A stretch of 64,000 nt of DNA, from contig NC_134662.1 of the NCBI RefSeq assembly GCF_030463565.1, positions 4,751,001 to 4,815,000 of the forward strand, in the 5' to 3' direction. This document shows positions 34,277 through 52,296 of this stretch, piece after piece. The stretch's first letter is position 1. Each line of letters starts with the position of its first letter. Under the pieces are notes generated by a model that ran no database searches, had not been told where the DNA came from, and was given only the letters and a program-made list of their open reading frames with translations. The translations under genes were made by a program, and so were the position numbers. The DNA comes from Pelecanus crispus. Taxonomy: Eukaryota > Chordata > Aves > Pelecaniformes > Pelecanidae.

Positions 34277-37200
34277 TATGCTCCCTGCAATGGAGGCAAG
34301 ATGGGGGGCAGGAGAAGGGGGGTTAGTCACCAGCTCCAGCACCGTGGGGACCTGCCGGGGGTCCTGGCTGTGGCACAGGGGACCAGGGACAGCCCCGTCC
34401 CCTCCACCATGCCCTGTTTTGCTGCCAGCCCCTGGGGAAAGCTGCGGCGGCATGAGCGAGGGCAGAACGTGCCTCCAGGGATGCATCGGGGGTGAACGTG
34501 GTGCTCCCCAAATGCACAGCCCTCCTCAGCCACCTGCCAACAGGCTTCTGTTTCGGATCAAAGATGGACCCAGCGCTCCCCGTCCAGCTTTGTCTGGGCC
34601 ACGTCCCTGTCACCGAGCCTGTCCGACATACACAGGCCCAGCAGATATGCGCTCAAGCGGCTGCAAACACATGCAGTCCCTGGCACGCAGCTGCGTGCCT
34701 CCAAGAAGGGATCTGCCCTGGCCGAGGGAAGGGAAACGCAACGAAAAGCCTGTTTGAAATGAAAATGCTATTTCTGGCACCAAATATGGAGCTAAGGAAA
34801 GATTCCGCTGTGAAAATGCATTATTTATACCAATTAAATATATATATGTATCTCTAGTCTAAACCACCAATACAAATAGCAATAGATGGAAATTAGAGGC
34901 ACTGGAGATGAAGGTTTTAATTAAAGTCACTCCGCAAACCAAGGCTGAAAATAATATGGCAAGAGGAGGGGGGAGGGACATGACAGTGACCTGGCACCCA
35001 TTTGGGGGGTGGGAAACCCCCTCCCCACATCCCCACCCGGCACCACACAGGCTGGGGGGACACGGCACTGCCCTTGCTGTCCCCAAGGCTCATTTCTTGA
35101 CATTTGCTCTTCCAGATGCACTTGGGTGGCTTTGGGAGAGGGCTGCGGATGCCAGGACCACCAAGCCCGGCTGAAAGCGAAGCCAGACCGGAGCAAAGGA
35201 GTTGGCAAGGTAGGAAAGGTGGTGGCACCGGGGGCACCGGGGCCAGGACCAGAGCCTGACGCCGTTCCGGCGGTGCGGAGGGGGCTGGGGAGGTCCCTGC
35301 CTCCCCTGGCTGGCAGCCTGATGCGCGTTTATTATTGATGAAGCTAAACACGGTGAATTATTGATGCCGATGGGCAAAGAGAGCCAGAGCGGGCACTGCG
35401 CAGAGCAGCTGTCCCTGCAGGAGGGGGCACCGGCTGCCCCTCGAGCAGTGGCTGCGGGTACCGACCATGACCCCTGCGGAAGGGAGGAGATGGATATTCC
35501 CGGGGGGGGGAATTTAACGTCTAAATCCCAGTGATGCTGTCAGGAGCGGCCCCCTTAACTCCCTGAACAACTCCTTCAAGCGCACCGGGCAGGATTACGA
35601 GCGCTTTGCTGGCAGACAGTGCAAAAAAACCCAAGGGATGGAGGCAGGCTGGGTGCGCAGGCCTCCCTCTCTGCAGCTTTTATTGTTCCCTGCATTTGGG
35701 GAAGCCAATGCTGCGCCCTCCTTCAGAGACCCCTACAGACCCCAACATGCCCAGCCTGGCCCCTGCATGCTCCTGGGGAGCGGACAGGCTCTGCCAAGAG
35801 CCGCCGGCCGGCGGGATGCCCACGCGCTCCGGCCCCAGCCCAACACACGGTTTGTGGGTTTCCCTGGGAAAAACCAGCCTGTTTGCTCCAGGCAAGCGAT
35901 CCGGGTAACAGTTCCTTTGGCAAAGCCGGAGCGGCTTATCCGGGGAGCGCTGCCAGCTCTCGGGACAGCAGCCAGCGTTTGATTCTCGCCTGGCTCTGCT
36001 GGGGACAGCGGTCCAACTCCCACGCAAACGCTGTGCAAGGCTCTGGGTGCTGAACTGCAGGGACTGGAGATGCAGCAAAGCCGGTCCTGGGTGCTCCTTC
36101 GCCTTGCCGCTGGCCGGGGAGCTCCCGGGGGCTCCCCGCAGTGCAGGGCATGGCAGTCCCAGCTCTTCGTAGTTTGGTAGCTGGGCTCGCACCGGCAATC
36201 TCTCTTCTGGACACGAGCACATCCGTGCGGGATGCGGCTCAGGGCTCATGTTGGTGATCTCTCTTCTGGACACGAGCACGTCTGTGCAGGATGCGGCTCA
36301 AGTCCTACAACGCTGAGAGCTTTCCTGCAGCCCCCTGCTCCCCACGGGCTGGCCGAGGGCCGTGCCAAACAGCTGTGTCACCCACCGGGCTCCCTTCGCT
36401 GCTCCAGGGATGGCCCCATCCAAGCTGATGAGCAAGAGCAGGAGGTCTCAGAGCCCTGGGAAGGACCAGACCTTGCTGGCAAGGGGCCAGTCTGCTCTGC
36501 TGAGCCACACTTCCAGCGGGGTGATGAGCCCGAGGAGCTGGGTACCAGACTGGCTGCAGCCCTGGCTGGAAGGTGCCGGGCTGCGTCTGCGCTGGGACAC
36601 CCACGCCGCTGCTCTTGCCGTGCTTTCGAGCACCAGCTCGGTGCCAGGCTTGGGCTGCTCTCGATCCTCGAGCAGCCCTGAGCTGGTAATGCTGAGCAGC
36701 TGGGGCAGGCAGAAAACCCGAGGGGAGAGGGGAAACCAGGCAGATCCTGAGTCTCGCAGTCCCCACAAGCACGACCGCAAGCTCTGCCCACGGCTGGCAG
36801 GCCGCATCCTGCACCTGCACCGGGTACGGTTCCCCCAGGCTCTGCTTGTGCGACCTGGACGTGATTCTGCCTCTGGTTTCCATAAAGCCTGGCTTTGCGC
36901 TGCGCCTCCATTTCACAAGGCACTAATGATCTCTGGTATGGATTATAAACAGGACTTCTGGCCAAGCCGCCTCGACATTGATTAACTTCTCAGGATTAAC
37001 GCAATCAGTCAGTCCATCCTGTTCATTTCCAGAATTGAGTTGCTGGAAGGCTCTGGCAGTCAGGAGTTCTGCAGGCAGATCCCGGAGCCCAGGCTTGGGC
37101 CACGGGGCCGCCCTCCAGCCTCATAGGCTCTGGGTGCGAGCCCGGATCCCGCTGCGAGAGAGGGGCTTTTCGGCAGGGCAGAGCCCGGCTCCCCGCACTG

Positions 37201-38149
37201 AGATGCCTCCACGCAGATACACCCAGGCTGGAGCTCGTGGTCCAGGACGTGGCAGTCCCTGCTGGGTATCAGACTGAGAAAACACCACCCGAACCCCATC
37301 AGAGAGCACATCCTGGTCGAGCCGTGCCGTGCTAGGAAATGGAGGGACAGGAGGTTAAGCGACTTGACTCGATGTCAGGCGTCATCTCAGGGGCTGGGAA
37401 GCAAAGCACGCCCGTCTCCCACCTCCCACGCGCCTCCTCTAACCCACCACGCCGTCTGCCGCGGCTGATGCAGCCAGAAACATCAAGGGATGTTCCCTCC
37501 GCGAGATGAAAAGGCTGAAAATGAAACCAGATGGATGCAAAGAACTTTGCAAAGATGCTGGTAACCATGGCGACGAGCTGCTTTTTCTTTCCCACCCCCC
37601 CCGTCCCTCCATCCCGGCTACCTTCCATCGCCGCCCCCGGCAGAGAGCGAGATTTCGGCACCGGTTACATAAGGCCAGGCACAACAATGAGTCAGGCGCG
37701 GCGTGAACCTGCCGTCGGCCCCCGTGTCCCGCGAGGCCGAGGACGCGGCGTGGGCTTGGGAAGGCGGATGACATCGCCCCAAGCTGATTCCTACGTCCTA
37801 GTCCCCCCCAAAATCACAGCTGCCCCCAGGAAACCGATCCCAGCAGAGAAAGGAAACCGCTCCCAGCAGAGAGAGGATGCTGGAGGGATGCTGGGGATTA
37901 ATCCCAGGAGGATGATTTATTGCTCAGGTCCAGACCTAGTCCCGGAGCACCCATGCGGAGTTCTCCAGCTTCACCCTCCCTGCCGCTGCGATGAATAACC
38001 CGGCGGGGGAAAAAAACAACTTACTGACCTACTTCGAGCTCAGATTTTATACAACTTGATGGCACCATGTCACAGCTGGAGAAAAAATGGGACGAGATGT
38101 GACATGGCAGGGTGGAAGGCGGAAAGCCCGACGGGGTAACATGACAGGC
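34277..38149. other. ABHD8 upstream region, no gene recognised
   Basis: An AT-rich segment at about 34780-34935 contains a TATATATATG tract and TTAATTAAAG. A tandem duplication of about 59 bases sharing CTCTCTTCTGGACACGAGCA lies at 36198-36310. Around 37555-37700 a CCATGGCGACGAG block, a TACATAAGG and a TGAGTCAGGC (AP-1-like) lie in more CpG-rich sequence that could be the ABHD8 promoter. That is inference. Confidence 0.4.
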
Positions 38150-38783
38150 AGCCATGTAGGGCTGACACAGGGCCCGTGGGGCTGACATGCAGCCATGTAG
38201 GGCTGACACGGGGCCCATGGGGCTGACATGCAGCCTGTGGGGCTGACATAGAGCCCGTGGGGCTGACACGGGGTCCATGGGGCTGACATGCAGCCTGTGG
38301 GGCTGACACAGGGCCCATGGGGCTGACAGAGGGTCCGTGGGGCTAACACAGAGCCCGTGGGGCTGACACAGAGCCCATGGGGCTGACATAGAGCCCGTGG
38401 GGCTGACACAGAGCCCGTGGGGCTGACATGCAGCCCATGGGGCTGACACAGGGCCCATGGGGCTGACAGAGGGTCCGTGGGGCTAACACAGAGCCCGTGG
38501 GGCTGACACAGAGCCCATGGGGCTGACATGCGGCCAGTGGGGCGGACACAGGGCCCATGGGACTGACAGAGGGTCTGTGGGGCTGACACAGAGCCCGTGG
38601 GGCTGACATGCAGCCCGTGGGGCTAACACAGAGCCCGTGGGGCTGACACAGAACTCGTGGGGCTGACATGGGGCCCGTGGGGCTGACATGCAGCCTGTGG
38701 GGCTGACATAGAGCCCGTGGGGCTGACACGGGGCCCGTGGGGCTGACATAGAGCCCATGGGGCTGACACGGGGCCCATGGGGT
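38150..38783. repeat. 20-bp minisatellite
   Basis: About 31 copies of a 20-bp unit reading GGGGCTGACACAGAGCCCGT with variants CATGCAGCCCAT, ACAGAGGGTCCGT and ACGGGGCCCAT. Variants recur in a longer pattern. It is intergenic between ABHD8 and MRPL34, with no spacer diversity of the CRISPR kind. Confidence 0.94.
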
Positions 38784-41700
38784 GGTGTTTCAGGGCAGTG
38801 CTCACACCACGCCACCACGTCTGCCCCAGGGATGCAGCAGCACGGCGCGGGCACGCTTACGGCACGCTTCTGGCCAAGCTGGCTCTTCCCGTGCCATCCC
38901 TGCAGAGAAGAAGGGTCTCCCCTGCCCCAAAGAGCCTCCTGGTCCTGCCTCCCGCAGTGGTCCCGTCCCCGCTGGGTTGCTGGGGATAGCCGACATCCCA
39001 AACGTCCAAGGTGCTGGGAATGACCAAAATATCCTCCTCCTGTCCCATCCCCTCTGGGGAGACCTTGAGTTATGGGCAGGAGGAAGGACGGTGCGTTTCT
39101 CCATGACAGCCCCTGGGGCAGCCGTGAGCCTGCCCTTGCCGAGAGAAGTCCTGGTAAACATTTGCTCCCAAGGAGCGAGCCGAGAGCATCGTTTACCACA
39201 GGGGCAACGCGAGCAGGGGTCAGTGCCGGAGCTGACGGCCACAAACCTCCCCATAACCCAGTGAGTCCCATCACTGCCGGCACCTCCGTCCCCCCTCCCC
39301 GTGCAGAGCCCTGGAGCCTCGCAGGGAGTAGCAGGGACTGGATATCTGCTAATTCCTTGCAAATCCTCGGAGGAAAGGTGCCAGAGAGGAGCATGAGATG
39401 TGCTGCAGCCAGAATCTGACCTGCCATAATAATTTGTTCAGCTCTAATCCCTTCCCTCCGGGGTTCACAAGTATTAATGATGACACACGATGCTCCTGAG
39501 GAATAGGCAAATATTATTATGCTCTTCCCAGCCTCCCCCAGTCATTCAGTCTCTGCAAAGTGGAGAAACTGCAGCATTGAGAAACACAAAAAGAGAACGA
39601 CTGTTTAAGCACCGATCTCAGATCCGCGCAAGAAGATGTTTATGCTGCTTAGCCTCAGTCCTGCAAAGTAAACTTCCCTCTGGGGGAATGTGAAAAAGCC
39701 ACTTCAGCTGGTGGCAAGCACCTGGATTTATTGTTATGCCTGGCTTCCCCGTCCTGATGCAATTACGGCAGCTTTATCAGGACAGTCAGGAGTAAGTAGT
39801 CAGGAAGGCTTTATCAGTCGTGCAAAGGGAAAACCAAGGAGGCAGCCCTGAAATCCTCAGCACAGGCAGGGATGCAGCCTCCCAGGAGGGGGAGGACGGG
39901 TCCCCATCTGCGGGCAGCAGGACTTCACCGAGGGCCCCGCAGGACGTGGACAAATCGCGTTCAGTCAAGAAATGGCACGGCAGGGAAAGCAGAGCGTCTG
40001 TAAGGCATACGGCAGCCTGGAGCCGCGGCTGGCTGCCTGCCACACGTCTCTCTTTAGGAAGGAAGAAGACCTTGAGAAACAAAAGATTATGCAATGCACA
40101 GCAGAGTAACCTGTGCCTGACCTCCGCGACCGAAATCCCGCTTAAGCCCCTCCGTTTCCCAAACCTCCTGGATTTCCAGGGGGATCGCCCCCGGTCCCAC
40201 CGGCATAGCCGCAGACAAGCCGGTTGGATTCCTCCGGCAGCAAGCGTCCTCCAGCAGCAGGCTGGAAGAAACCATTGCGAGGAGGCAGGAGAAGAAGAAA
40301 ACCCTGCCCCCTCCGCCGGGCAGCGATGCGTGCAGGTGCCCCCTCGGTCTCCAACCGAAAATCCGAGCAGATTTGACACGCACATAGCAACAGCAGGTCT
40401 TCGGTCGGAGCCAGCAATCATTTACTGCAATTGCATCACAACAGAAGCCGTCCCTTAAGTTTTATCGCTGGGCAGCTGTTTCTAACCCCGCGCTCCAAGC
40501 ACGCTCAATAGAACAGGGCTATTTAAGCGTAAGCAACGCCGTGTCACTGCGAGGCTACCGTCTCCCCTTCTCTCCCTGCAATCCCATTTAACACCTCTCA
40601 AATCCCTTCCCATCGCCAGCGTCAAAAAAAAAAGCCCATCTTTTGGCCATTTTGCTCCCCATGCAGAGCACCGTCCTCCCCTCTGCCTCAGCGCATGCCC
40701 TACATCACAGCTTGTGCTCCGAGCCCTCCGCACAAAGACAGAGAGACAGAAGAGGATGCTCACCTCATTTATTGACGAGGGTTGTCAGGAGTCGAGATTG
40801 CAAGCGAGAGGGCTTAAAGCTTGCAGGAGGCAAAGGGGGAGAGGAAGAGATGCCTGAGGCGGCGGGATCCTGTGCAGGGTGCCAGCGCTGGCAGGCTGCT
40901 CAGCTTCTCAGCTCCTCCGATTACATTTTTTTGCCTCTTTTGGTGGGCAGGATGGAGCAATGCCTTCAGCTCAGCTCATCTGCTTTAGACCCAAATCTCT
41001 CCTTCCATCTTCTCCCCATGAGCAGCTTCATAACTGAGCTCTGGGGTTTGGGGGTGCTATTTGTCCTTGTAGTCTCTAGCCATAGAAAGCCCCTTAAATC
41101 CCTCCTAAAGAGGAGGGCTCTTGGCGTGACAGACAAGGAGACTTGCCAGTCAAAGCAAGACCCAGCGCAGCCCCGCCGCCCGCCCATGGGGAGCCTGCCA
41201 GGAGCCGGGGAGCCAGAGGACTCGCCCTGGTTTTTGGCCCTTCCAGTGGGATGAGTTACCCAGTTCCTTTGTGACCTTTTACCATTTTCTCTCCATTCTG
41301 GTATTTGCGGCTTCCCAGGGGCTACGAGCGTGTCGGTGCCACGAGCATGTCGGAGCCCAGCACAGGTGATCGTGCACCGAAAGCATGAACGTGCAGACCC
41401 CAGGGGCCGGGACAGGAGGACAAACATAAAATCATGAATGTCTCTTGGGTTTATTTTCACAGCCATGGGTTTGGGAGAGCTGCAGTTGCATCCCCTCGCC
41501 CCGACAGGCTGACTTCTGGCGGGAACACAACAAACCAGCGCAGAAAAAACCCAGAGCTGGTGCCTACTCTTGGCAATACGGCTGGGCTTGCCTCCAGCAA
41601 AGCAATCTGAAGGATCTTTTCCATGATCAGAGCAGACAGCAAGGGTGACTGAGATCCCCGGGTTACCAGTGACTGAACCCCAGCCGGCCCTCCTCCTCCT

Positions 41701-41967
41701 CCTCCTGCACCTCATTTTCCCACTCTGTAAAGCACAGATAATCACATTCGCCTACTCAGGAATAGGCGGATGCTGAACGTCTCTGTAAATGCCTTGGCAC
41801 ATCCTACATGCTGCTGCTGCTCTATCCACAGATATGTACGTTAGAGGGCGAAGGCGATCAGAGAGTCCAGTGCCAGTCCCAGCACCAGTGTGCTCTCTGC
41901 TGGGCCCGTCACGGTGCCCAGCGGGGCTTCCAAAAATGGGTGCCAGTGCTCCCCACTGCTTGTCGTG
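38784..41967. other. Gene-poor interval upstream of MRPL34
   Basis: No gene is recognised. An AT-rich stretch with ATAATAATTTG and AAATATTATTATGC lies at about 39420-39530 and could be a conserved non-coding element. A MIR-like SINE relic lies at its right end (listed separately). Open frames here lack family resemblance. Confidence 0.4.
41700..41805 (+). mobile_element. MIR-like SINE relic (3' half)
   Basis: CCTCATTTTCCCACTCTGTA, AAGCACAGATAATCACATTC and GTAAATGCCTTGGCACAT follow the order of the 3' half of the MIR consensus (CCTCA..TTTCC..CTGTAAAA..GATAAT..TGCCTGGCACAT). It is heavily diverged, as expected for an ancient amniote SINE. Identified from memory of the consensus. Confidence 0.55.
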
Positions 41968-42515
41968 ATGATCATAGAATCATAGAATCGTTTAGGTTGG
42001 AAAAGACCTTTAAGATCATCCAGTCCAACCATTAACCTCACACTGCCAAGCCCACCACTAAACCAATTCAGGGCAGAGCAGCAATTTCATTATTTCCTGC
42101 CTTGGTGACTGGATTATTTTTAATGAAAGTAAAACTAGGAATCATTAAGGTTGGAAAGGACCTCTAAGATCATCAGCCCAACCATCAACCCAACACCCCC
42201 ATGCCCACTAAACCATGGCCCAAAGTGCCACCTCTGCCCGTTTTTTGAACACCTCCAGGGATGGGGACTCCCTCACCTCTCTGGGCAGCCTGTTCCAATG
42301 CTTGACCACTCTTTCCGTGAAGAAATTTCTCCTAATATCCAATCTAAACCTCCCCTGACACAGCTTGAGCCCATTTCCTCTCGTCCTATCACTAACTAAA
42401 TGGGAGAAGAGACCAACACCCCCCCTCCCTACCCCCTCCTGTCAGGAGCTGCAGAGCGATCAGGTCTCCCCTCAGCCTCCTCTTCTCCTTGTTGAACCAG
42501 TGCCGAGTACAGGGG
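41968..42515 (-). mobile_element. CR1 LINE fragment, 5'-truncated, minus orientation
   Basis: It begins with ATCATAGAATCATAGAATCG, the reverse complement of a CR1 3' terminus. It then shows two related terminal modules separated by an AT-rich spacer. Further in are the CR1 blocks GAACACCTCCAGGGATGGGG and CTGGGCAGCCTGTTCCA, then GTCCTATCACTAACTAAATG. The block before CAGTGCCGAGTACAG (42500-42515) lacks a segment present in the 42650 copy, so it has an internal deletion. Confidence 0.92.
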
Positions 42516-42649
42516 ACGATCCCTGCCCTGCCTCTGCTGGCCACACAATTTTGGGGGCAGCCTAAGTGCACCCCTCCTGGGCGAGGGGGTGCACTGGAGG
42601 GGCGCAAACACGGGAGCCGAGGCAGGCAGAACCATCCTGGAAAGGGATG

Positions 42650-43337
42650 AATTAGCCTTTAGAGGCTGTACTCGGCACTGGTGAGGCTGCACCTTGAATC
42701 CTGTGTCCAGTTGTGGGCCACTCAGTACAAGGAGGACATTGGGGTGCTGGAGCGTGTCCAGAGAAGGGCAACGGAGCTGGGGAAGGGTGTGGAGCACAGG
42801 GCTGGTGGGGAGCGGCTGAGGGAGCTGGGGGTGTTCAGCCTGGAGAAGAGGAGGCTGAGGGGAGACCTGATCGCTCTGCAGCTCCTGGCAGGAGGGGGCA
42901 GGGAGGGGGTGTTGGTCTCTTCTCCCAAGGAACAAGTGGTAGGACGAGAGGAAATGGGCTCAAGCTGCGCCAGGGGAGGTTTAGGTTGGATGTTGGGAAA
43001 AGAGCAGTCAAGCACTGGAACAGGCTGCCCAGAGAGGTGGGGGAGTCCCCAGCCCTGGAGGGGTTCAACAAACGGGCAGAGGTGGCACTTTGGGCCATGG
43101 TTTAGTGGGCATGGGGGTGTTGGGTTGATGGTTGGGCTGATGATCTTAGAGATCCTTTCCAACCTTAATGATTCCTAGTTTTTACTTTAATTAAAAATAA
43201 TCCAGCCACCAAGCCAGGAAACATGAAATTGCTGCTCTGCCCTGAATTGGTTTAGTGGTGGGCTTGGCAGTGCCAGGTTAATGGTTGGACTGGATGATCT
43301 TAAAGGGCTTTTCCAGCCTAAATGGTTCAATGATTTG
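42650..43337 (+). mobile_element. CR1 LINE fragment, 5'-truncated, plus orientation
   Basis: It runs from about CTGTACTCGGCACTGGTGAG through GTGCTGGAGCGTGTCCAGAG, GGAGAAGAGGAGGCTGAGGG and GCACTGGAACAGGCTGCCCA to the 3' end with the same duplicated terminal module (CCTTTCCAACCTTAATGATT and TTTTCCAGCCTAAATGG). It is head-to-head with the copy at 41968, separated by about 130 bases. Confidence 0.92.
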
Positions 43338-43439
43338 ATGATTTTTTTTTTTCTCTGTTAGAGGCTTGTGACAGGGACGAGCCCCCCCTGCCATGGGAGG
43401 CCTCGGCGCCTCGCAAGCCCGGGGGGGCCCAGGCCGTAA

Positions 43440-43620
43440 CCCGCTGTCGTTGCCATGGTAACAGGTGCCCCCTCAGGACTACAAGGCCCATCGGCCCTTG
43501 CGGCGCGCTGCGTCATACGTGCGGGCCCCCCCAGCGCCCAGCGCCGGCTCTGATTGGCCGGGCGGAGGGAGCCAATAGGGGGCGGTGTTGTTGGGAGAAC
43601 GCTGTTGTCAGGAGGGGCTG
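43440..43620 (+). promoter_or_regulatory. MRPL34 promoter: RFX X-box and CCAAT boxes
   Basis: GTTGCCATGGTAAC at 43449-43462 is a perfect palindromic X-box for RFX factors. An inverted CCAAT (ATTGG, 43553-43557) and a direct CCAAT (43572-43576) follow in CpG-rich sequence just upstream of the start codon. No TATA box is seen. Confidence 0.7.
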
Positions 43621-43626
43621 AGGGCC

Positions 43627-44201
43627 ATGGCGGGGCTGGGCCGCCTCTGGCCGCGGGCTGTTGGCGGCAGGTAGCGGCGGCCGCCGCCTCCCCCGGGAGG
43701 GCTGGGGGCGGGCGGGGTGTGGGGTTACCCCCGGGGGGGCGGCGGGGCCAGCGGGCTCTGCGCTGCGGGAGGGACGCGGCCGGGTCAGCCCCGTCCCTCA
43801 CTGCTGAAAAAAGCCCTTCATTTTCCGGTCAGCGGCAGCGCCAGGCTCGCTCTTCTCACTCCTCTGTTGTTTTCTTTTTATTTTCTTCCTTTTCCCAAAG
43901 GTTTTTCCTACTTCAGCAAGCTGCAGCCTGCCCTTTCCAGCTCCGAACAGCCTCAGTCCTCTCAACTTCCCTGGAGCCGCCTCTCCGAAGCCTCTCCTTC
44001 AAGCCCGCAGGTGTCTGCCCCGGCCCGGTGTCTTCCTGGAACCACCAGCAGATCCGCACAAAGGCGCGTGGCAATGAGTATCAGCCAAACAACCGCAAGC
44101 GCAAACGGACCCACGGCTGGATCAAGCGCATCAGCACGCCGGGCGGCATCGAGGTCATCCTCCGGCGCATGCTGAAGGGCAGGAAGTCTCTCAGCCACTG
44201 A
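43627..44201 (+). CDS. MRPL34: MRPL34, mitochondrial ribosomal protein bL34m
   Basis: MRPL34 is a component of the mitochondrial large ribosomal subunit, the homologue of bacterial L34. Exons are 43627-43670 and 43901-44201, giving 115 codons (114 aa; human remembered as 92). The intron splits an Arg codon (AG|G). The start [14 protein letters not shown] opens a Arg/Leu-rich, acid-poor mitochondrial targeting region that is longer than in human. The mature L34 domain is [20 protein letters not shown], then [20 protein letters not shown] and KSLSH, including the conserved HG.. and RR.LKGRK signature. The gene lies between two CR1 copies in the same orientation. No clear AATAAA lies between the stop and the downstream CR1; a GATAAA near 44453 and an AATAAA at 45245-45250 are candidates. 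Confidence 0.97.
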
Positions 44202-44518
44202 GGGCTCTGCCTGCGCCATCGGTTTGGCATGGGGTCAGCCAGAATCGAGCCCTAGAGCTGCCGCAGCTTTGGAGTGACCTGGCCTGAGCGTTCCATGCCA
44301 AGGGAGACCATGCCGAGCAACAGCGGCCGACTGTCCTGCTCGCATCGGGAGCGTGTGAGGGATCGCGCTGGCTTGAGGGCGGCCTCCGAGGGCTTTGTTC
44401 AACGGCTGCTTTCTAAATTGTAAAGTTCTCACCTCTTTGTGTGTCTGATTCAAAGATAAACTTGTGAAAACACAAGCTGTCGTTAAAGCCCCGCGACTTG
44501 TGTCGAACCAAGTAGTTA

Positions 44519-44940
44519 GCGATAGGACAAGAGGAAATGGGCTCAAGATGCGTCAGGGGAGGTTTAGGTTGGATATTGGGAGAAATTTCTTCACAGAAAG
44601 AGTGGTCAAGCATTGGAACAGGCTGCCCAGAGAGGTGGGGGAGTCCCCATCCCTGGAGGTGTTCAAAAAACGGGCAGAGGTGGCACTTTGGGCCATGGTT
44701 TAGTGGGCATGGGGGTGTTGGGTTGATGGTTGGGCTGATGATCTTAGAGGTCCTTTCCAACCTTAATGATTCCTAGTTTTTACTTTAATTAAAAATAATC
44801 CAGCCACCAAGCCAGGAAACATGAAATTAATACTCTCCCCTTAATTAGTTTGATGGTGGATTTGGCAGTGTGAGGTTAATGGTTGGACTGGATGATCTTA
44901 AAGGTCTTTTCCAACCTAAATGATTCGATGATTCTGTGAA
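44519..44940 (+). mobile_element. CR1 LINE 3'-end fragment, plus orientation
   Basis: It begins GATAGGACAAGAGGAAATGG and ends CCTAAATGATTCGATGATTC, a near-intact CR1 3' terminus. It shares the duplicated terminal module and AT-rich spacer with the other copies. It lies about 320 bases after the MRPL34 stop codon. Confidence 0.93.
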
Positions 44941-45299
44941 CTTCATGCACTAATTGTTAATGCAAAACTAACCGGGGGCGGGGGGCAGAAGGAAAACTGG
45001 CTTGTTCATGGGGTCACAGCAGCCAGGGACCCTTCGGAAGGACAGCATGAGCACGGAACGAGGGCTGAGGGTGGAGGGAATTTTGGGTTTAGTTCACACC
45101 AGCCATGTTGGCAGCGCCTCTGCCTGCTCCTCCATCCCCCTGAGGCACTTCAGGGCCGGGGCCCTGCTTCTCGGCCGCAGCTCTGGGCTGGGGACGGGGT
45201 GGAGGGGAGGAATCGCCTTCTGGTCGCTGTTCTCCCAGCGCTGCTAATAAACCGTCGTGTAATTAACAGCGCCTTCATTAACGAGGGCTGAAGGGAATA

Positions 45300-45568
45300 G
45301 AGGCGCGGACTGCTTCTCCCAGCGTGCCCCGCGGCCGCAGCTACATCCGGGTCCTCCCGCACTGCCCCCCCCGGGCCTTCCGAGCGGGCATTTCCTGCCT
45401 CAACCTAACCCAGCGCCGCGATGAGTGATGAGCTCGACGCCCAATAGGAGGCGAGAGTGGCGCGGCGCGGGCCAATGGGAGCGCGCGGGGTGGGCCAGCG
45501 GAGGTAGTGGGCGGGTTGAGGCGCGGCGGCGGGGGAGGGGCGGCTCCTCACGGCTGGCGGCGGCGAAG
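45300..45568 (+). promoter_or_regulatory. DDA1 promoter with CCAAT boxes
   Basis: CpG-rich sequence directly upstream of the DDA1 ATG, with CCAAT at 45441-45445 and 45472-45476 and a CTTCTCCCAGCGTGCC block near 45310 that resembles half of a ZNF143 site. No TATA box is seen. Confidence 0.6.

Positions 45569-52296
<6,728 letters not shown>

Noticed and set aside
38150-38783. Regular 20-bp repeats that could suggest a CRISPR array
   Set aside because: There are no unique spacers; units are contiguous and the genome is avian. It is a minisatellite.
39820-40458. 212-codon plus-strand open frame
   Set aside because: No similarity to a known family, no plausible promoter or splice structure, and generic composition. 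Treated as chance.
40966-41745. 259-codon minus-strand open frame
   Set aside because: It overlaps a MIR-like relic and has no recognisable domain.
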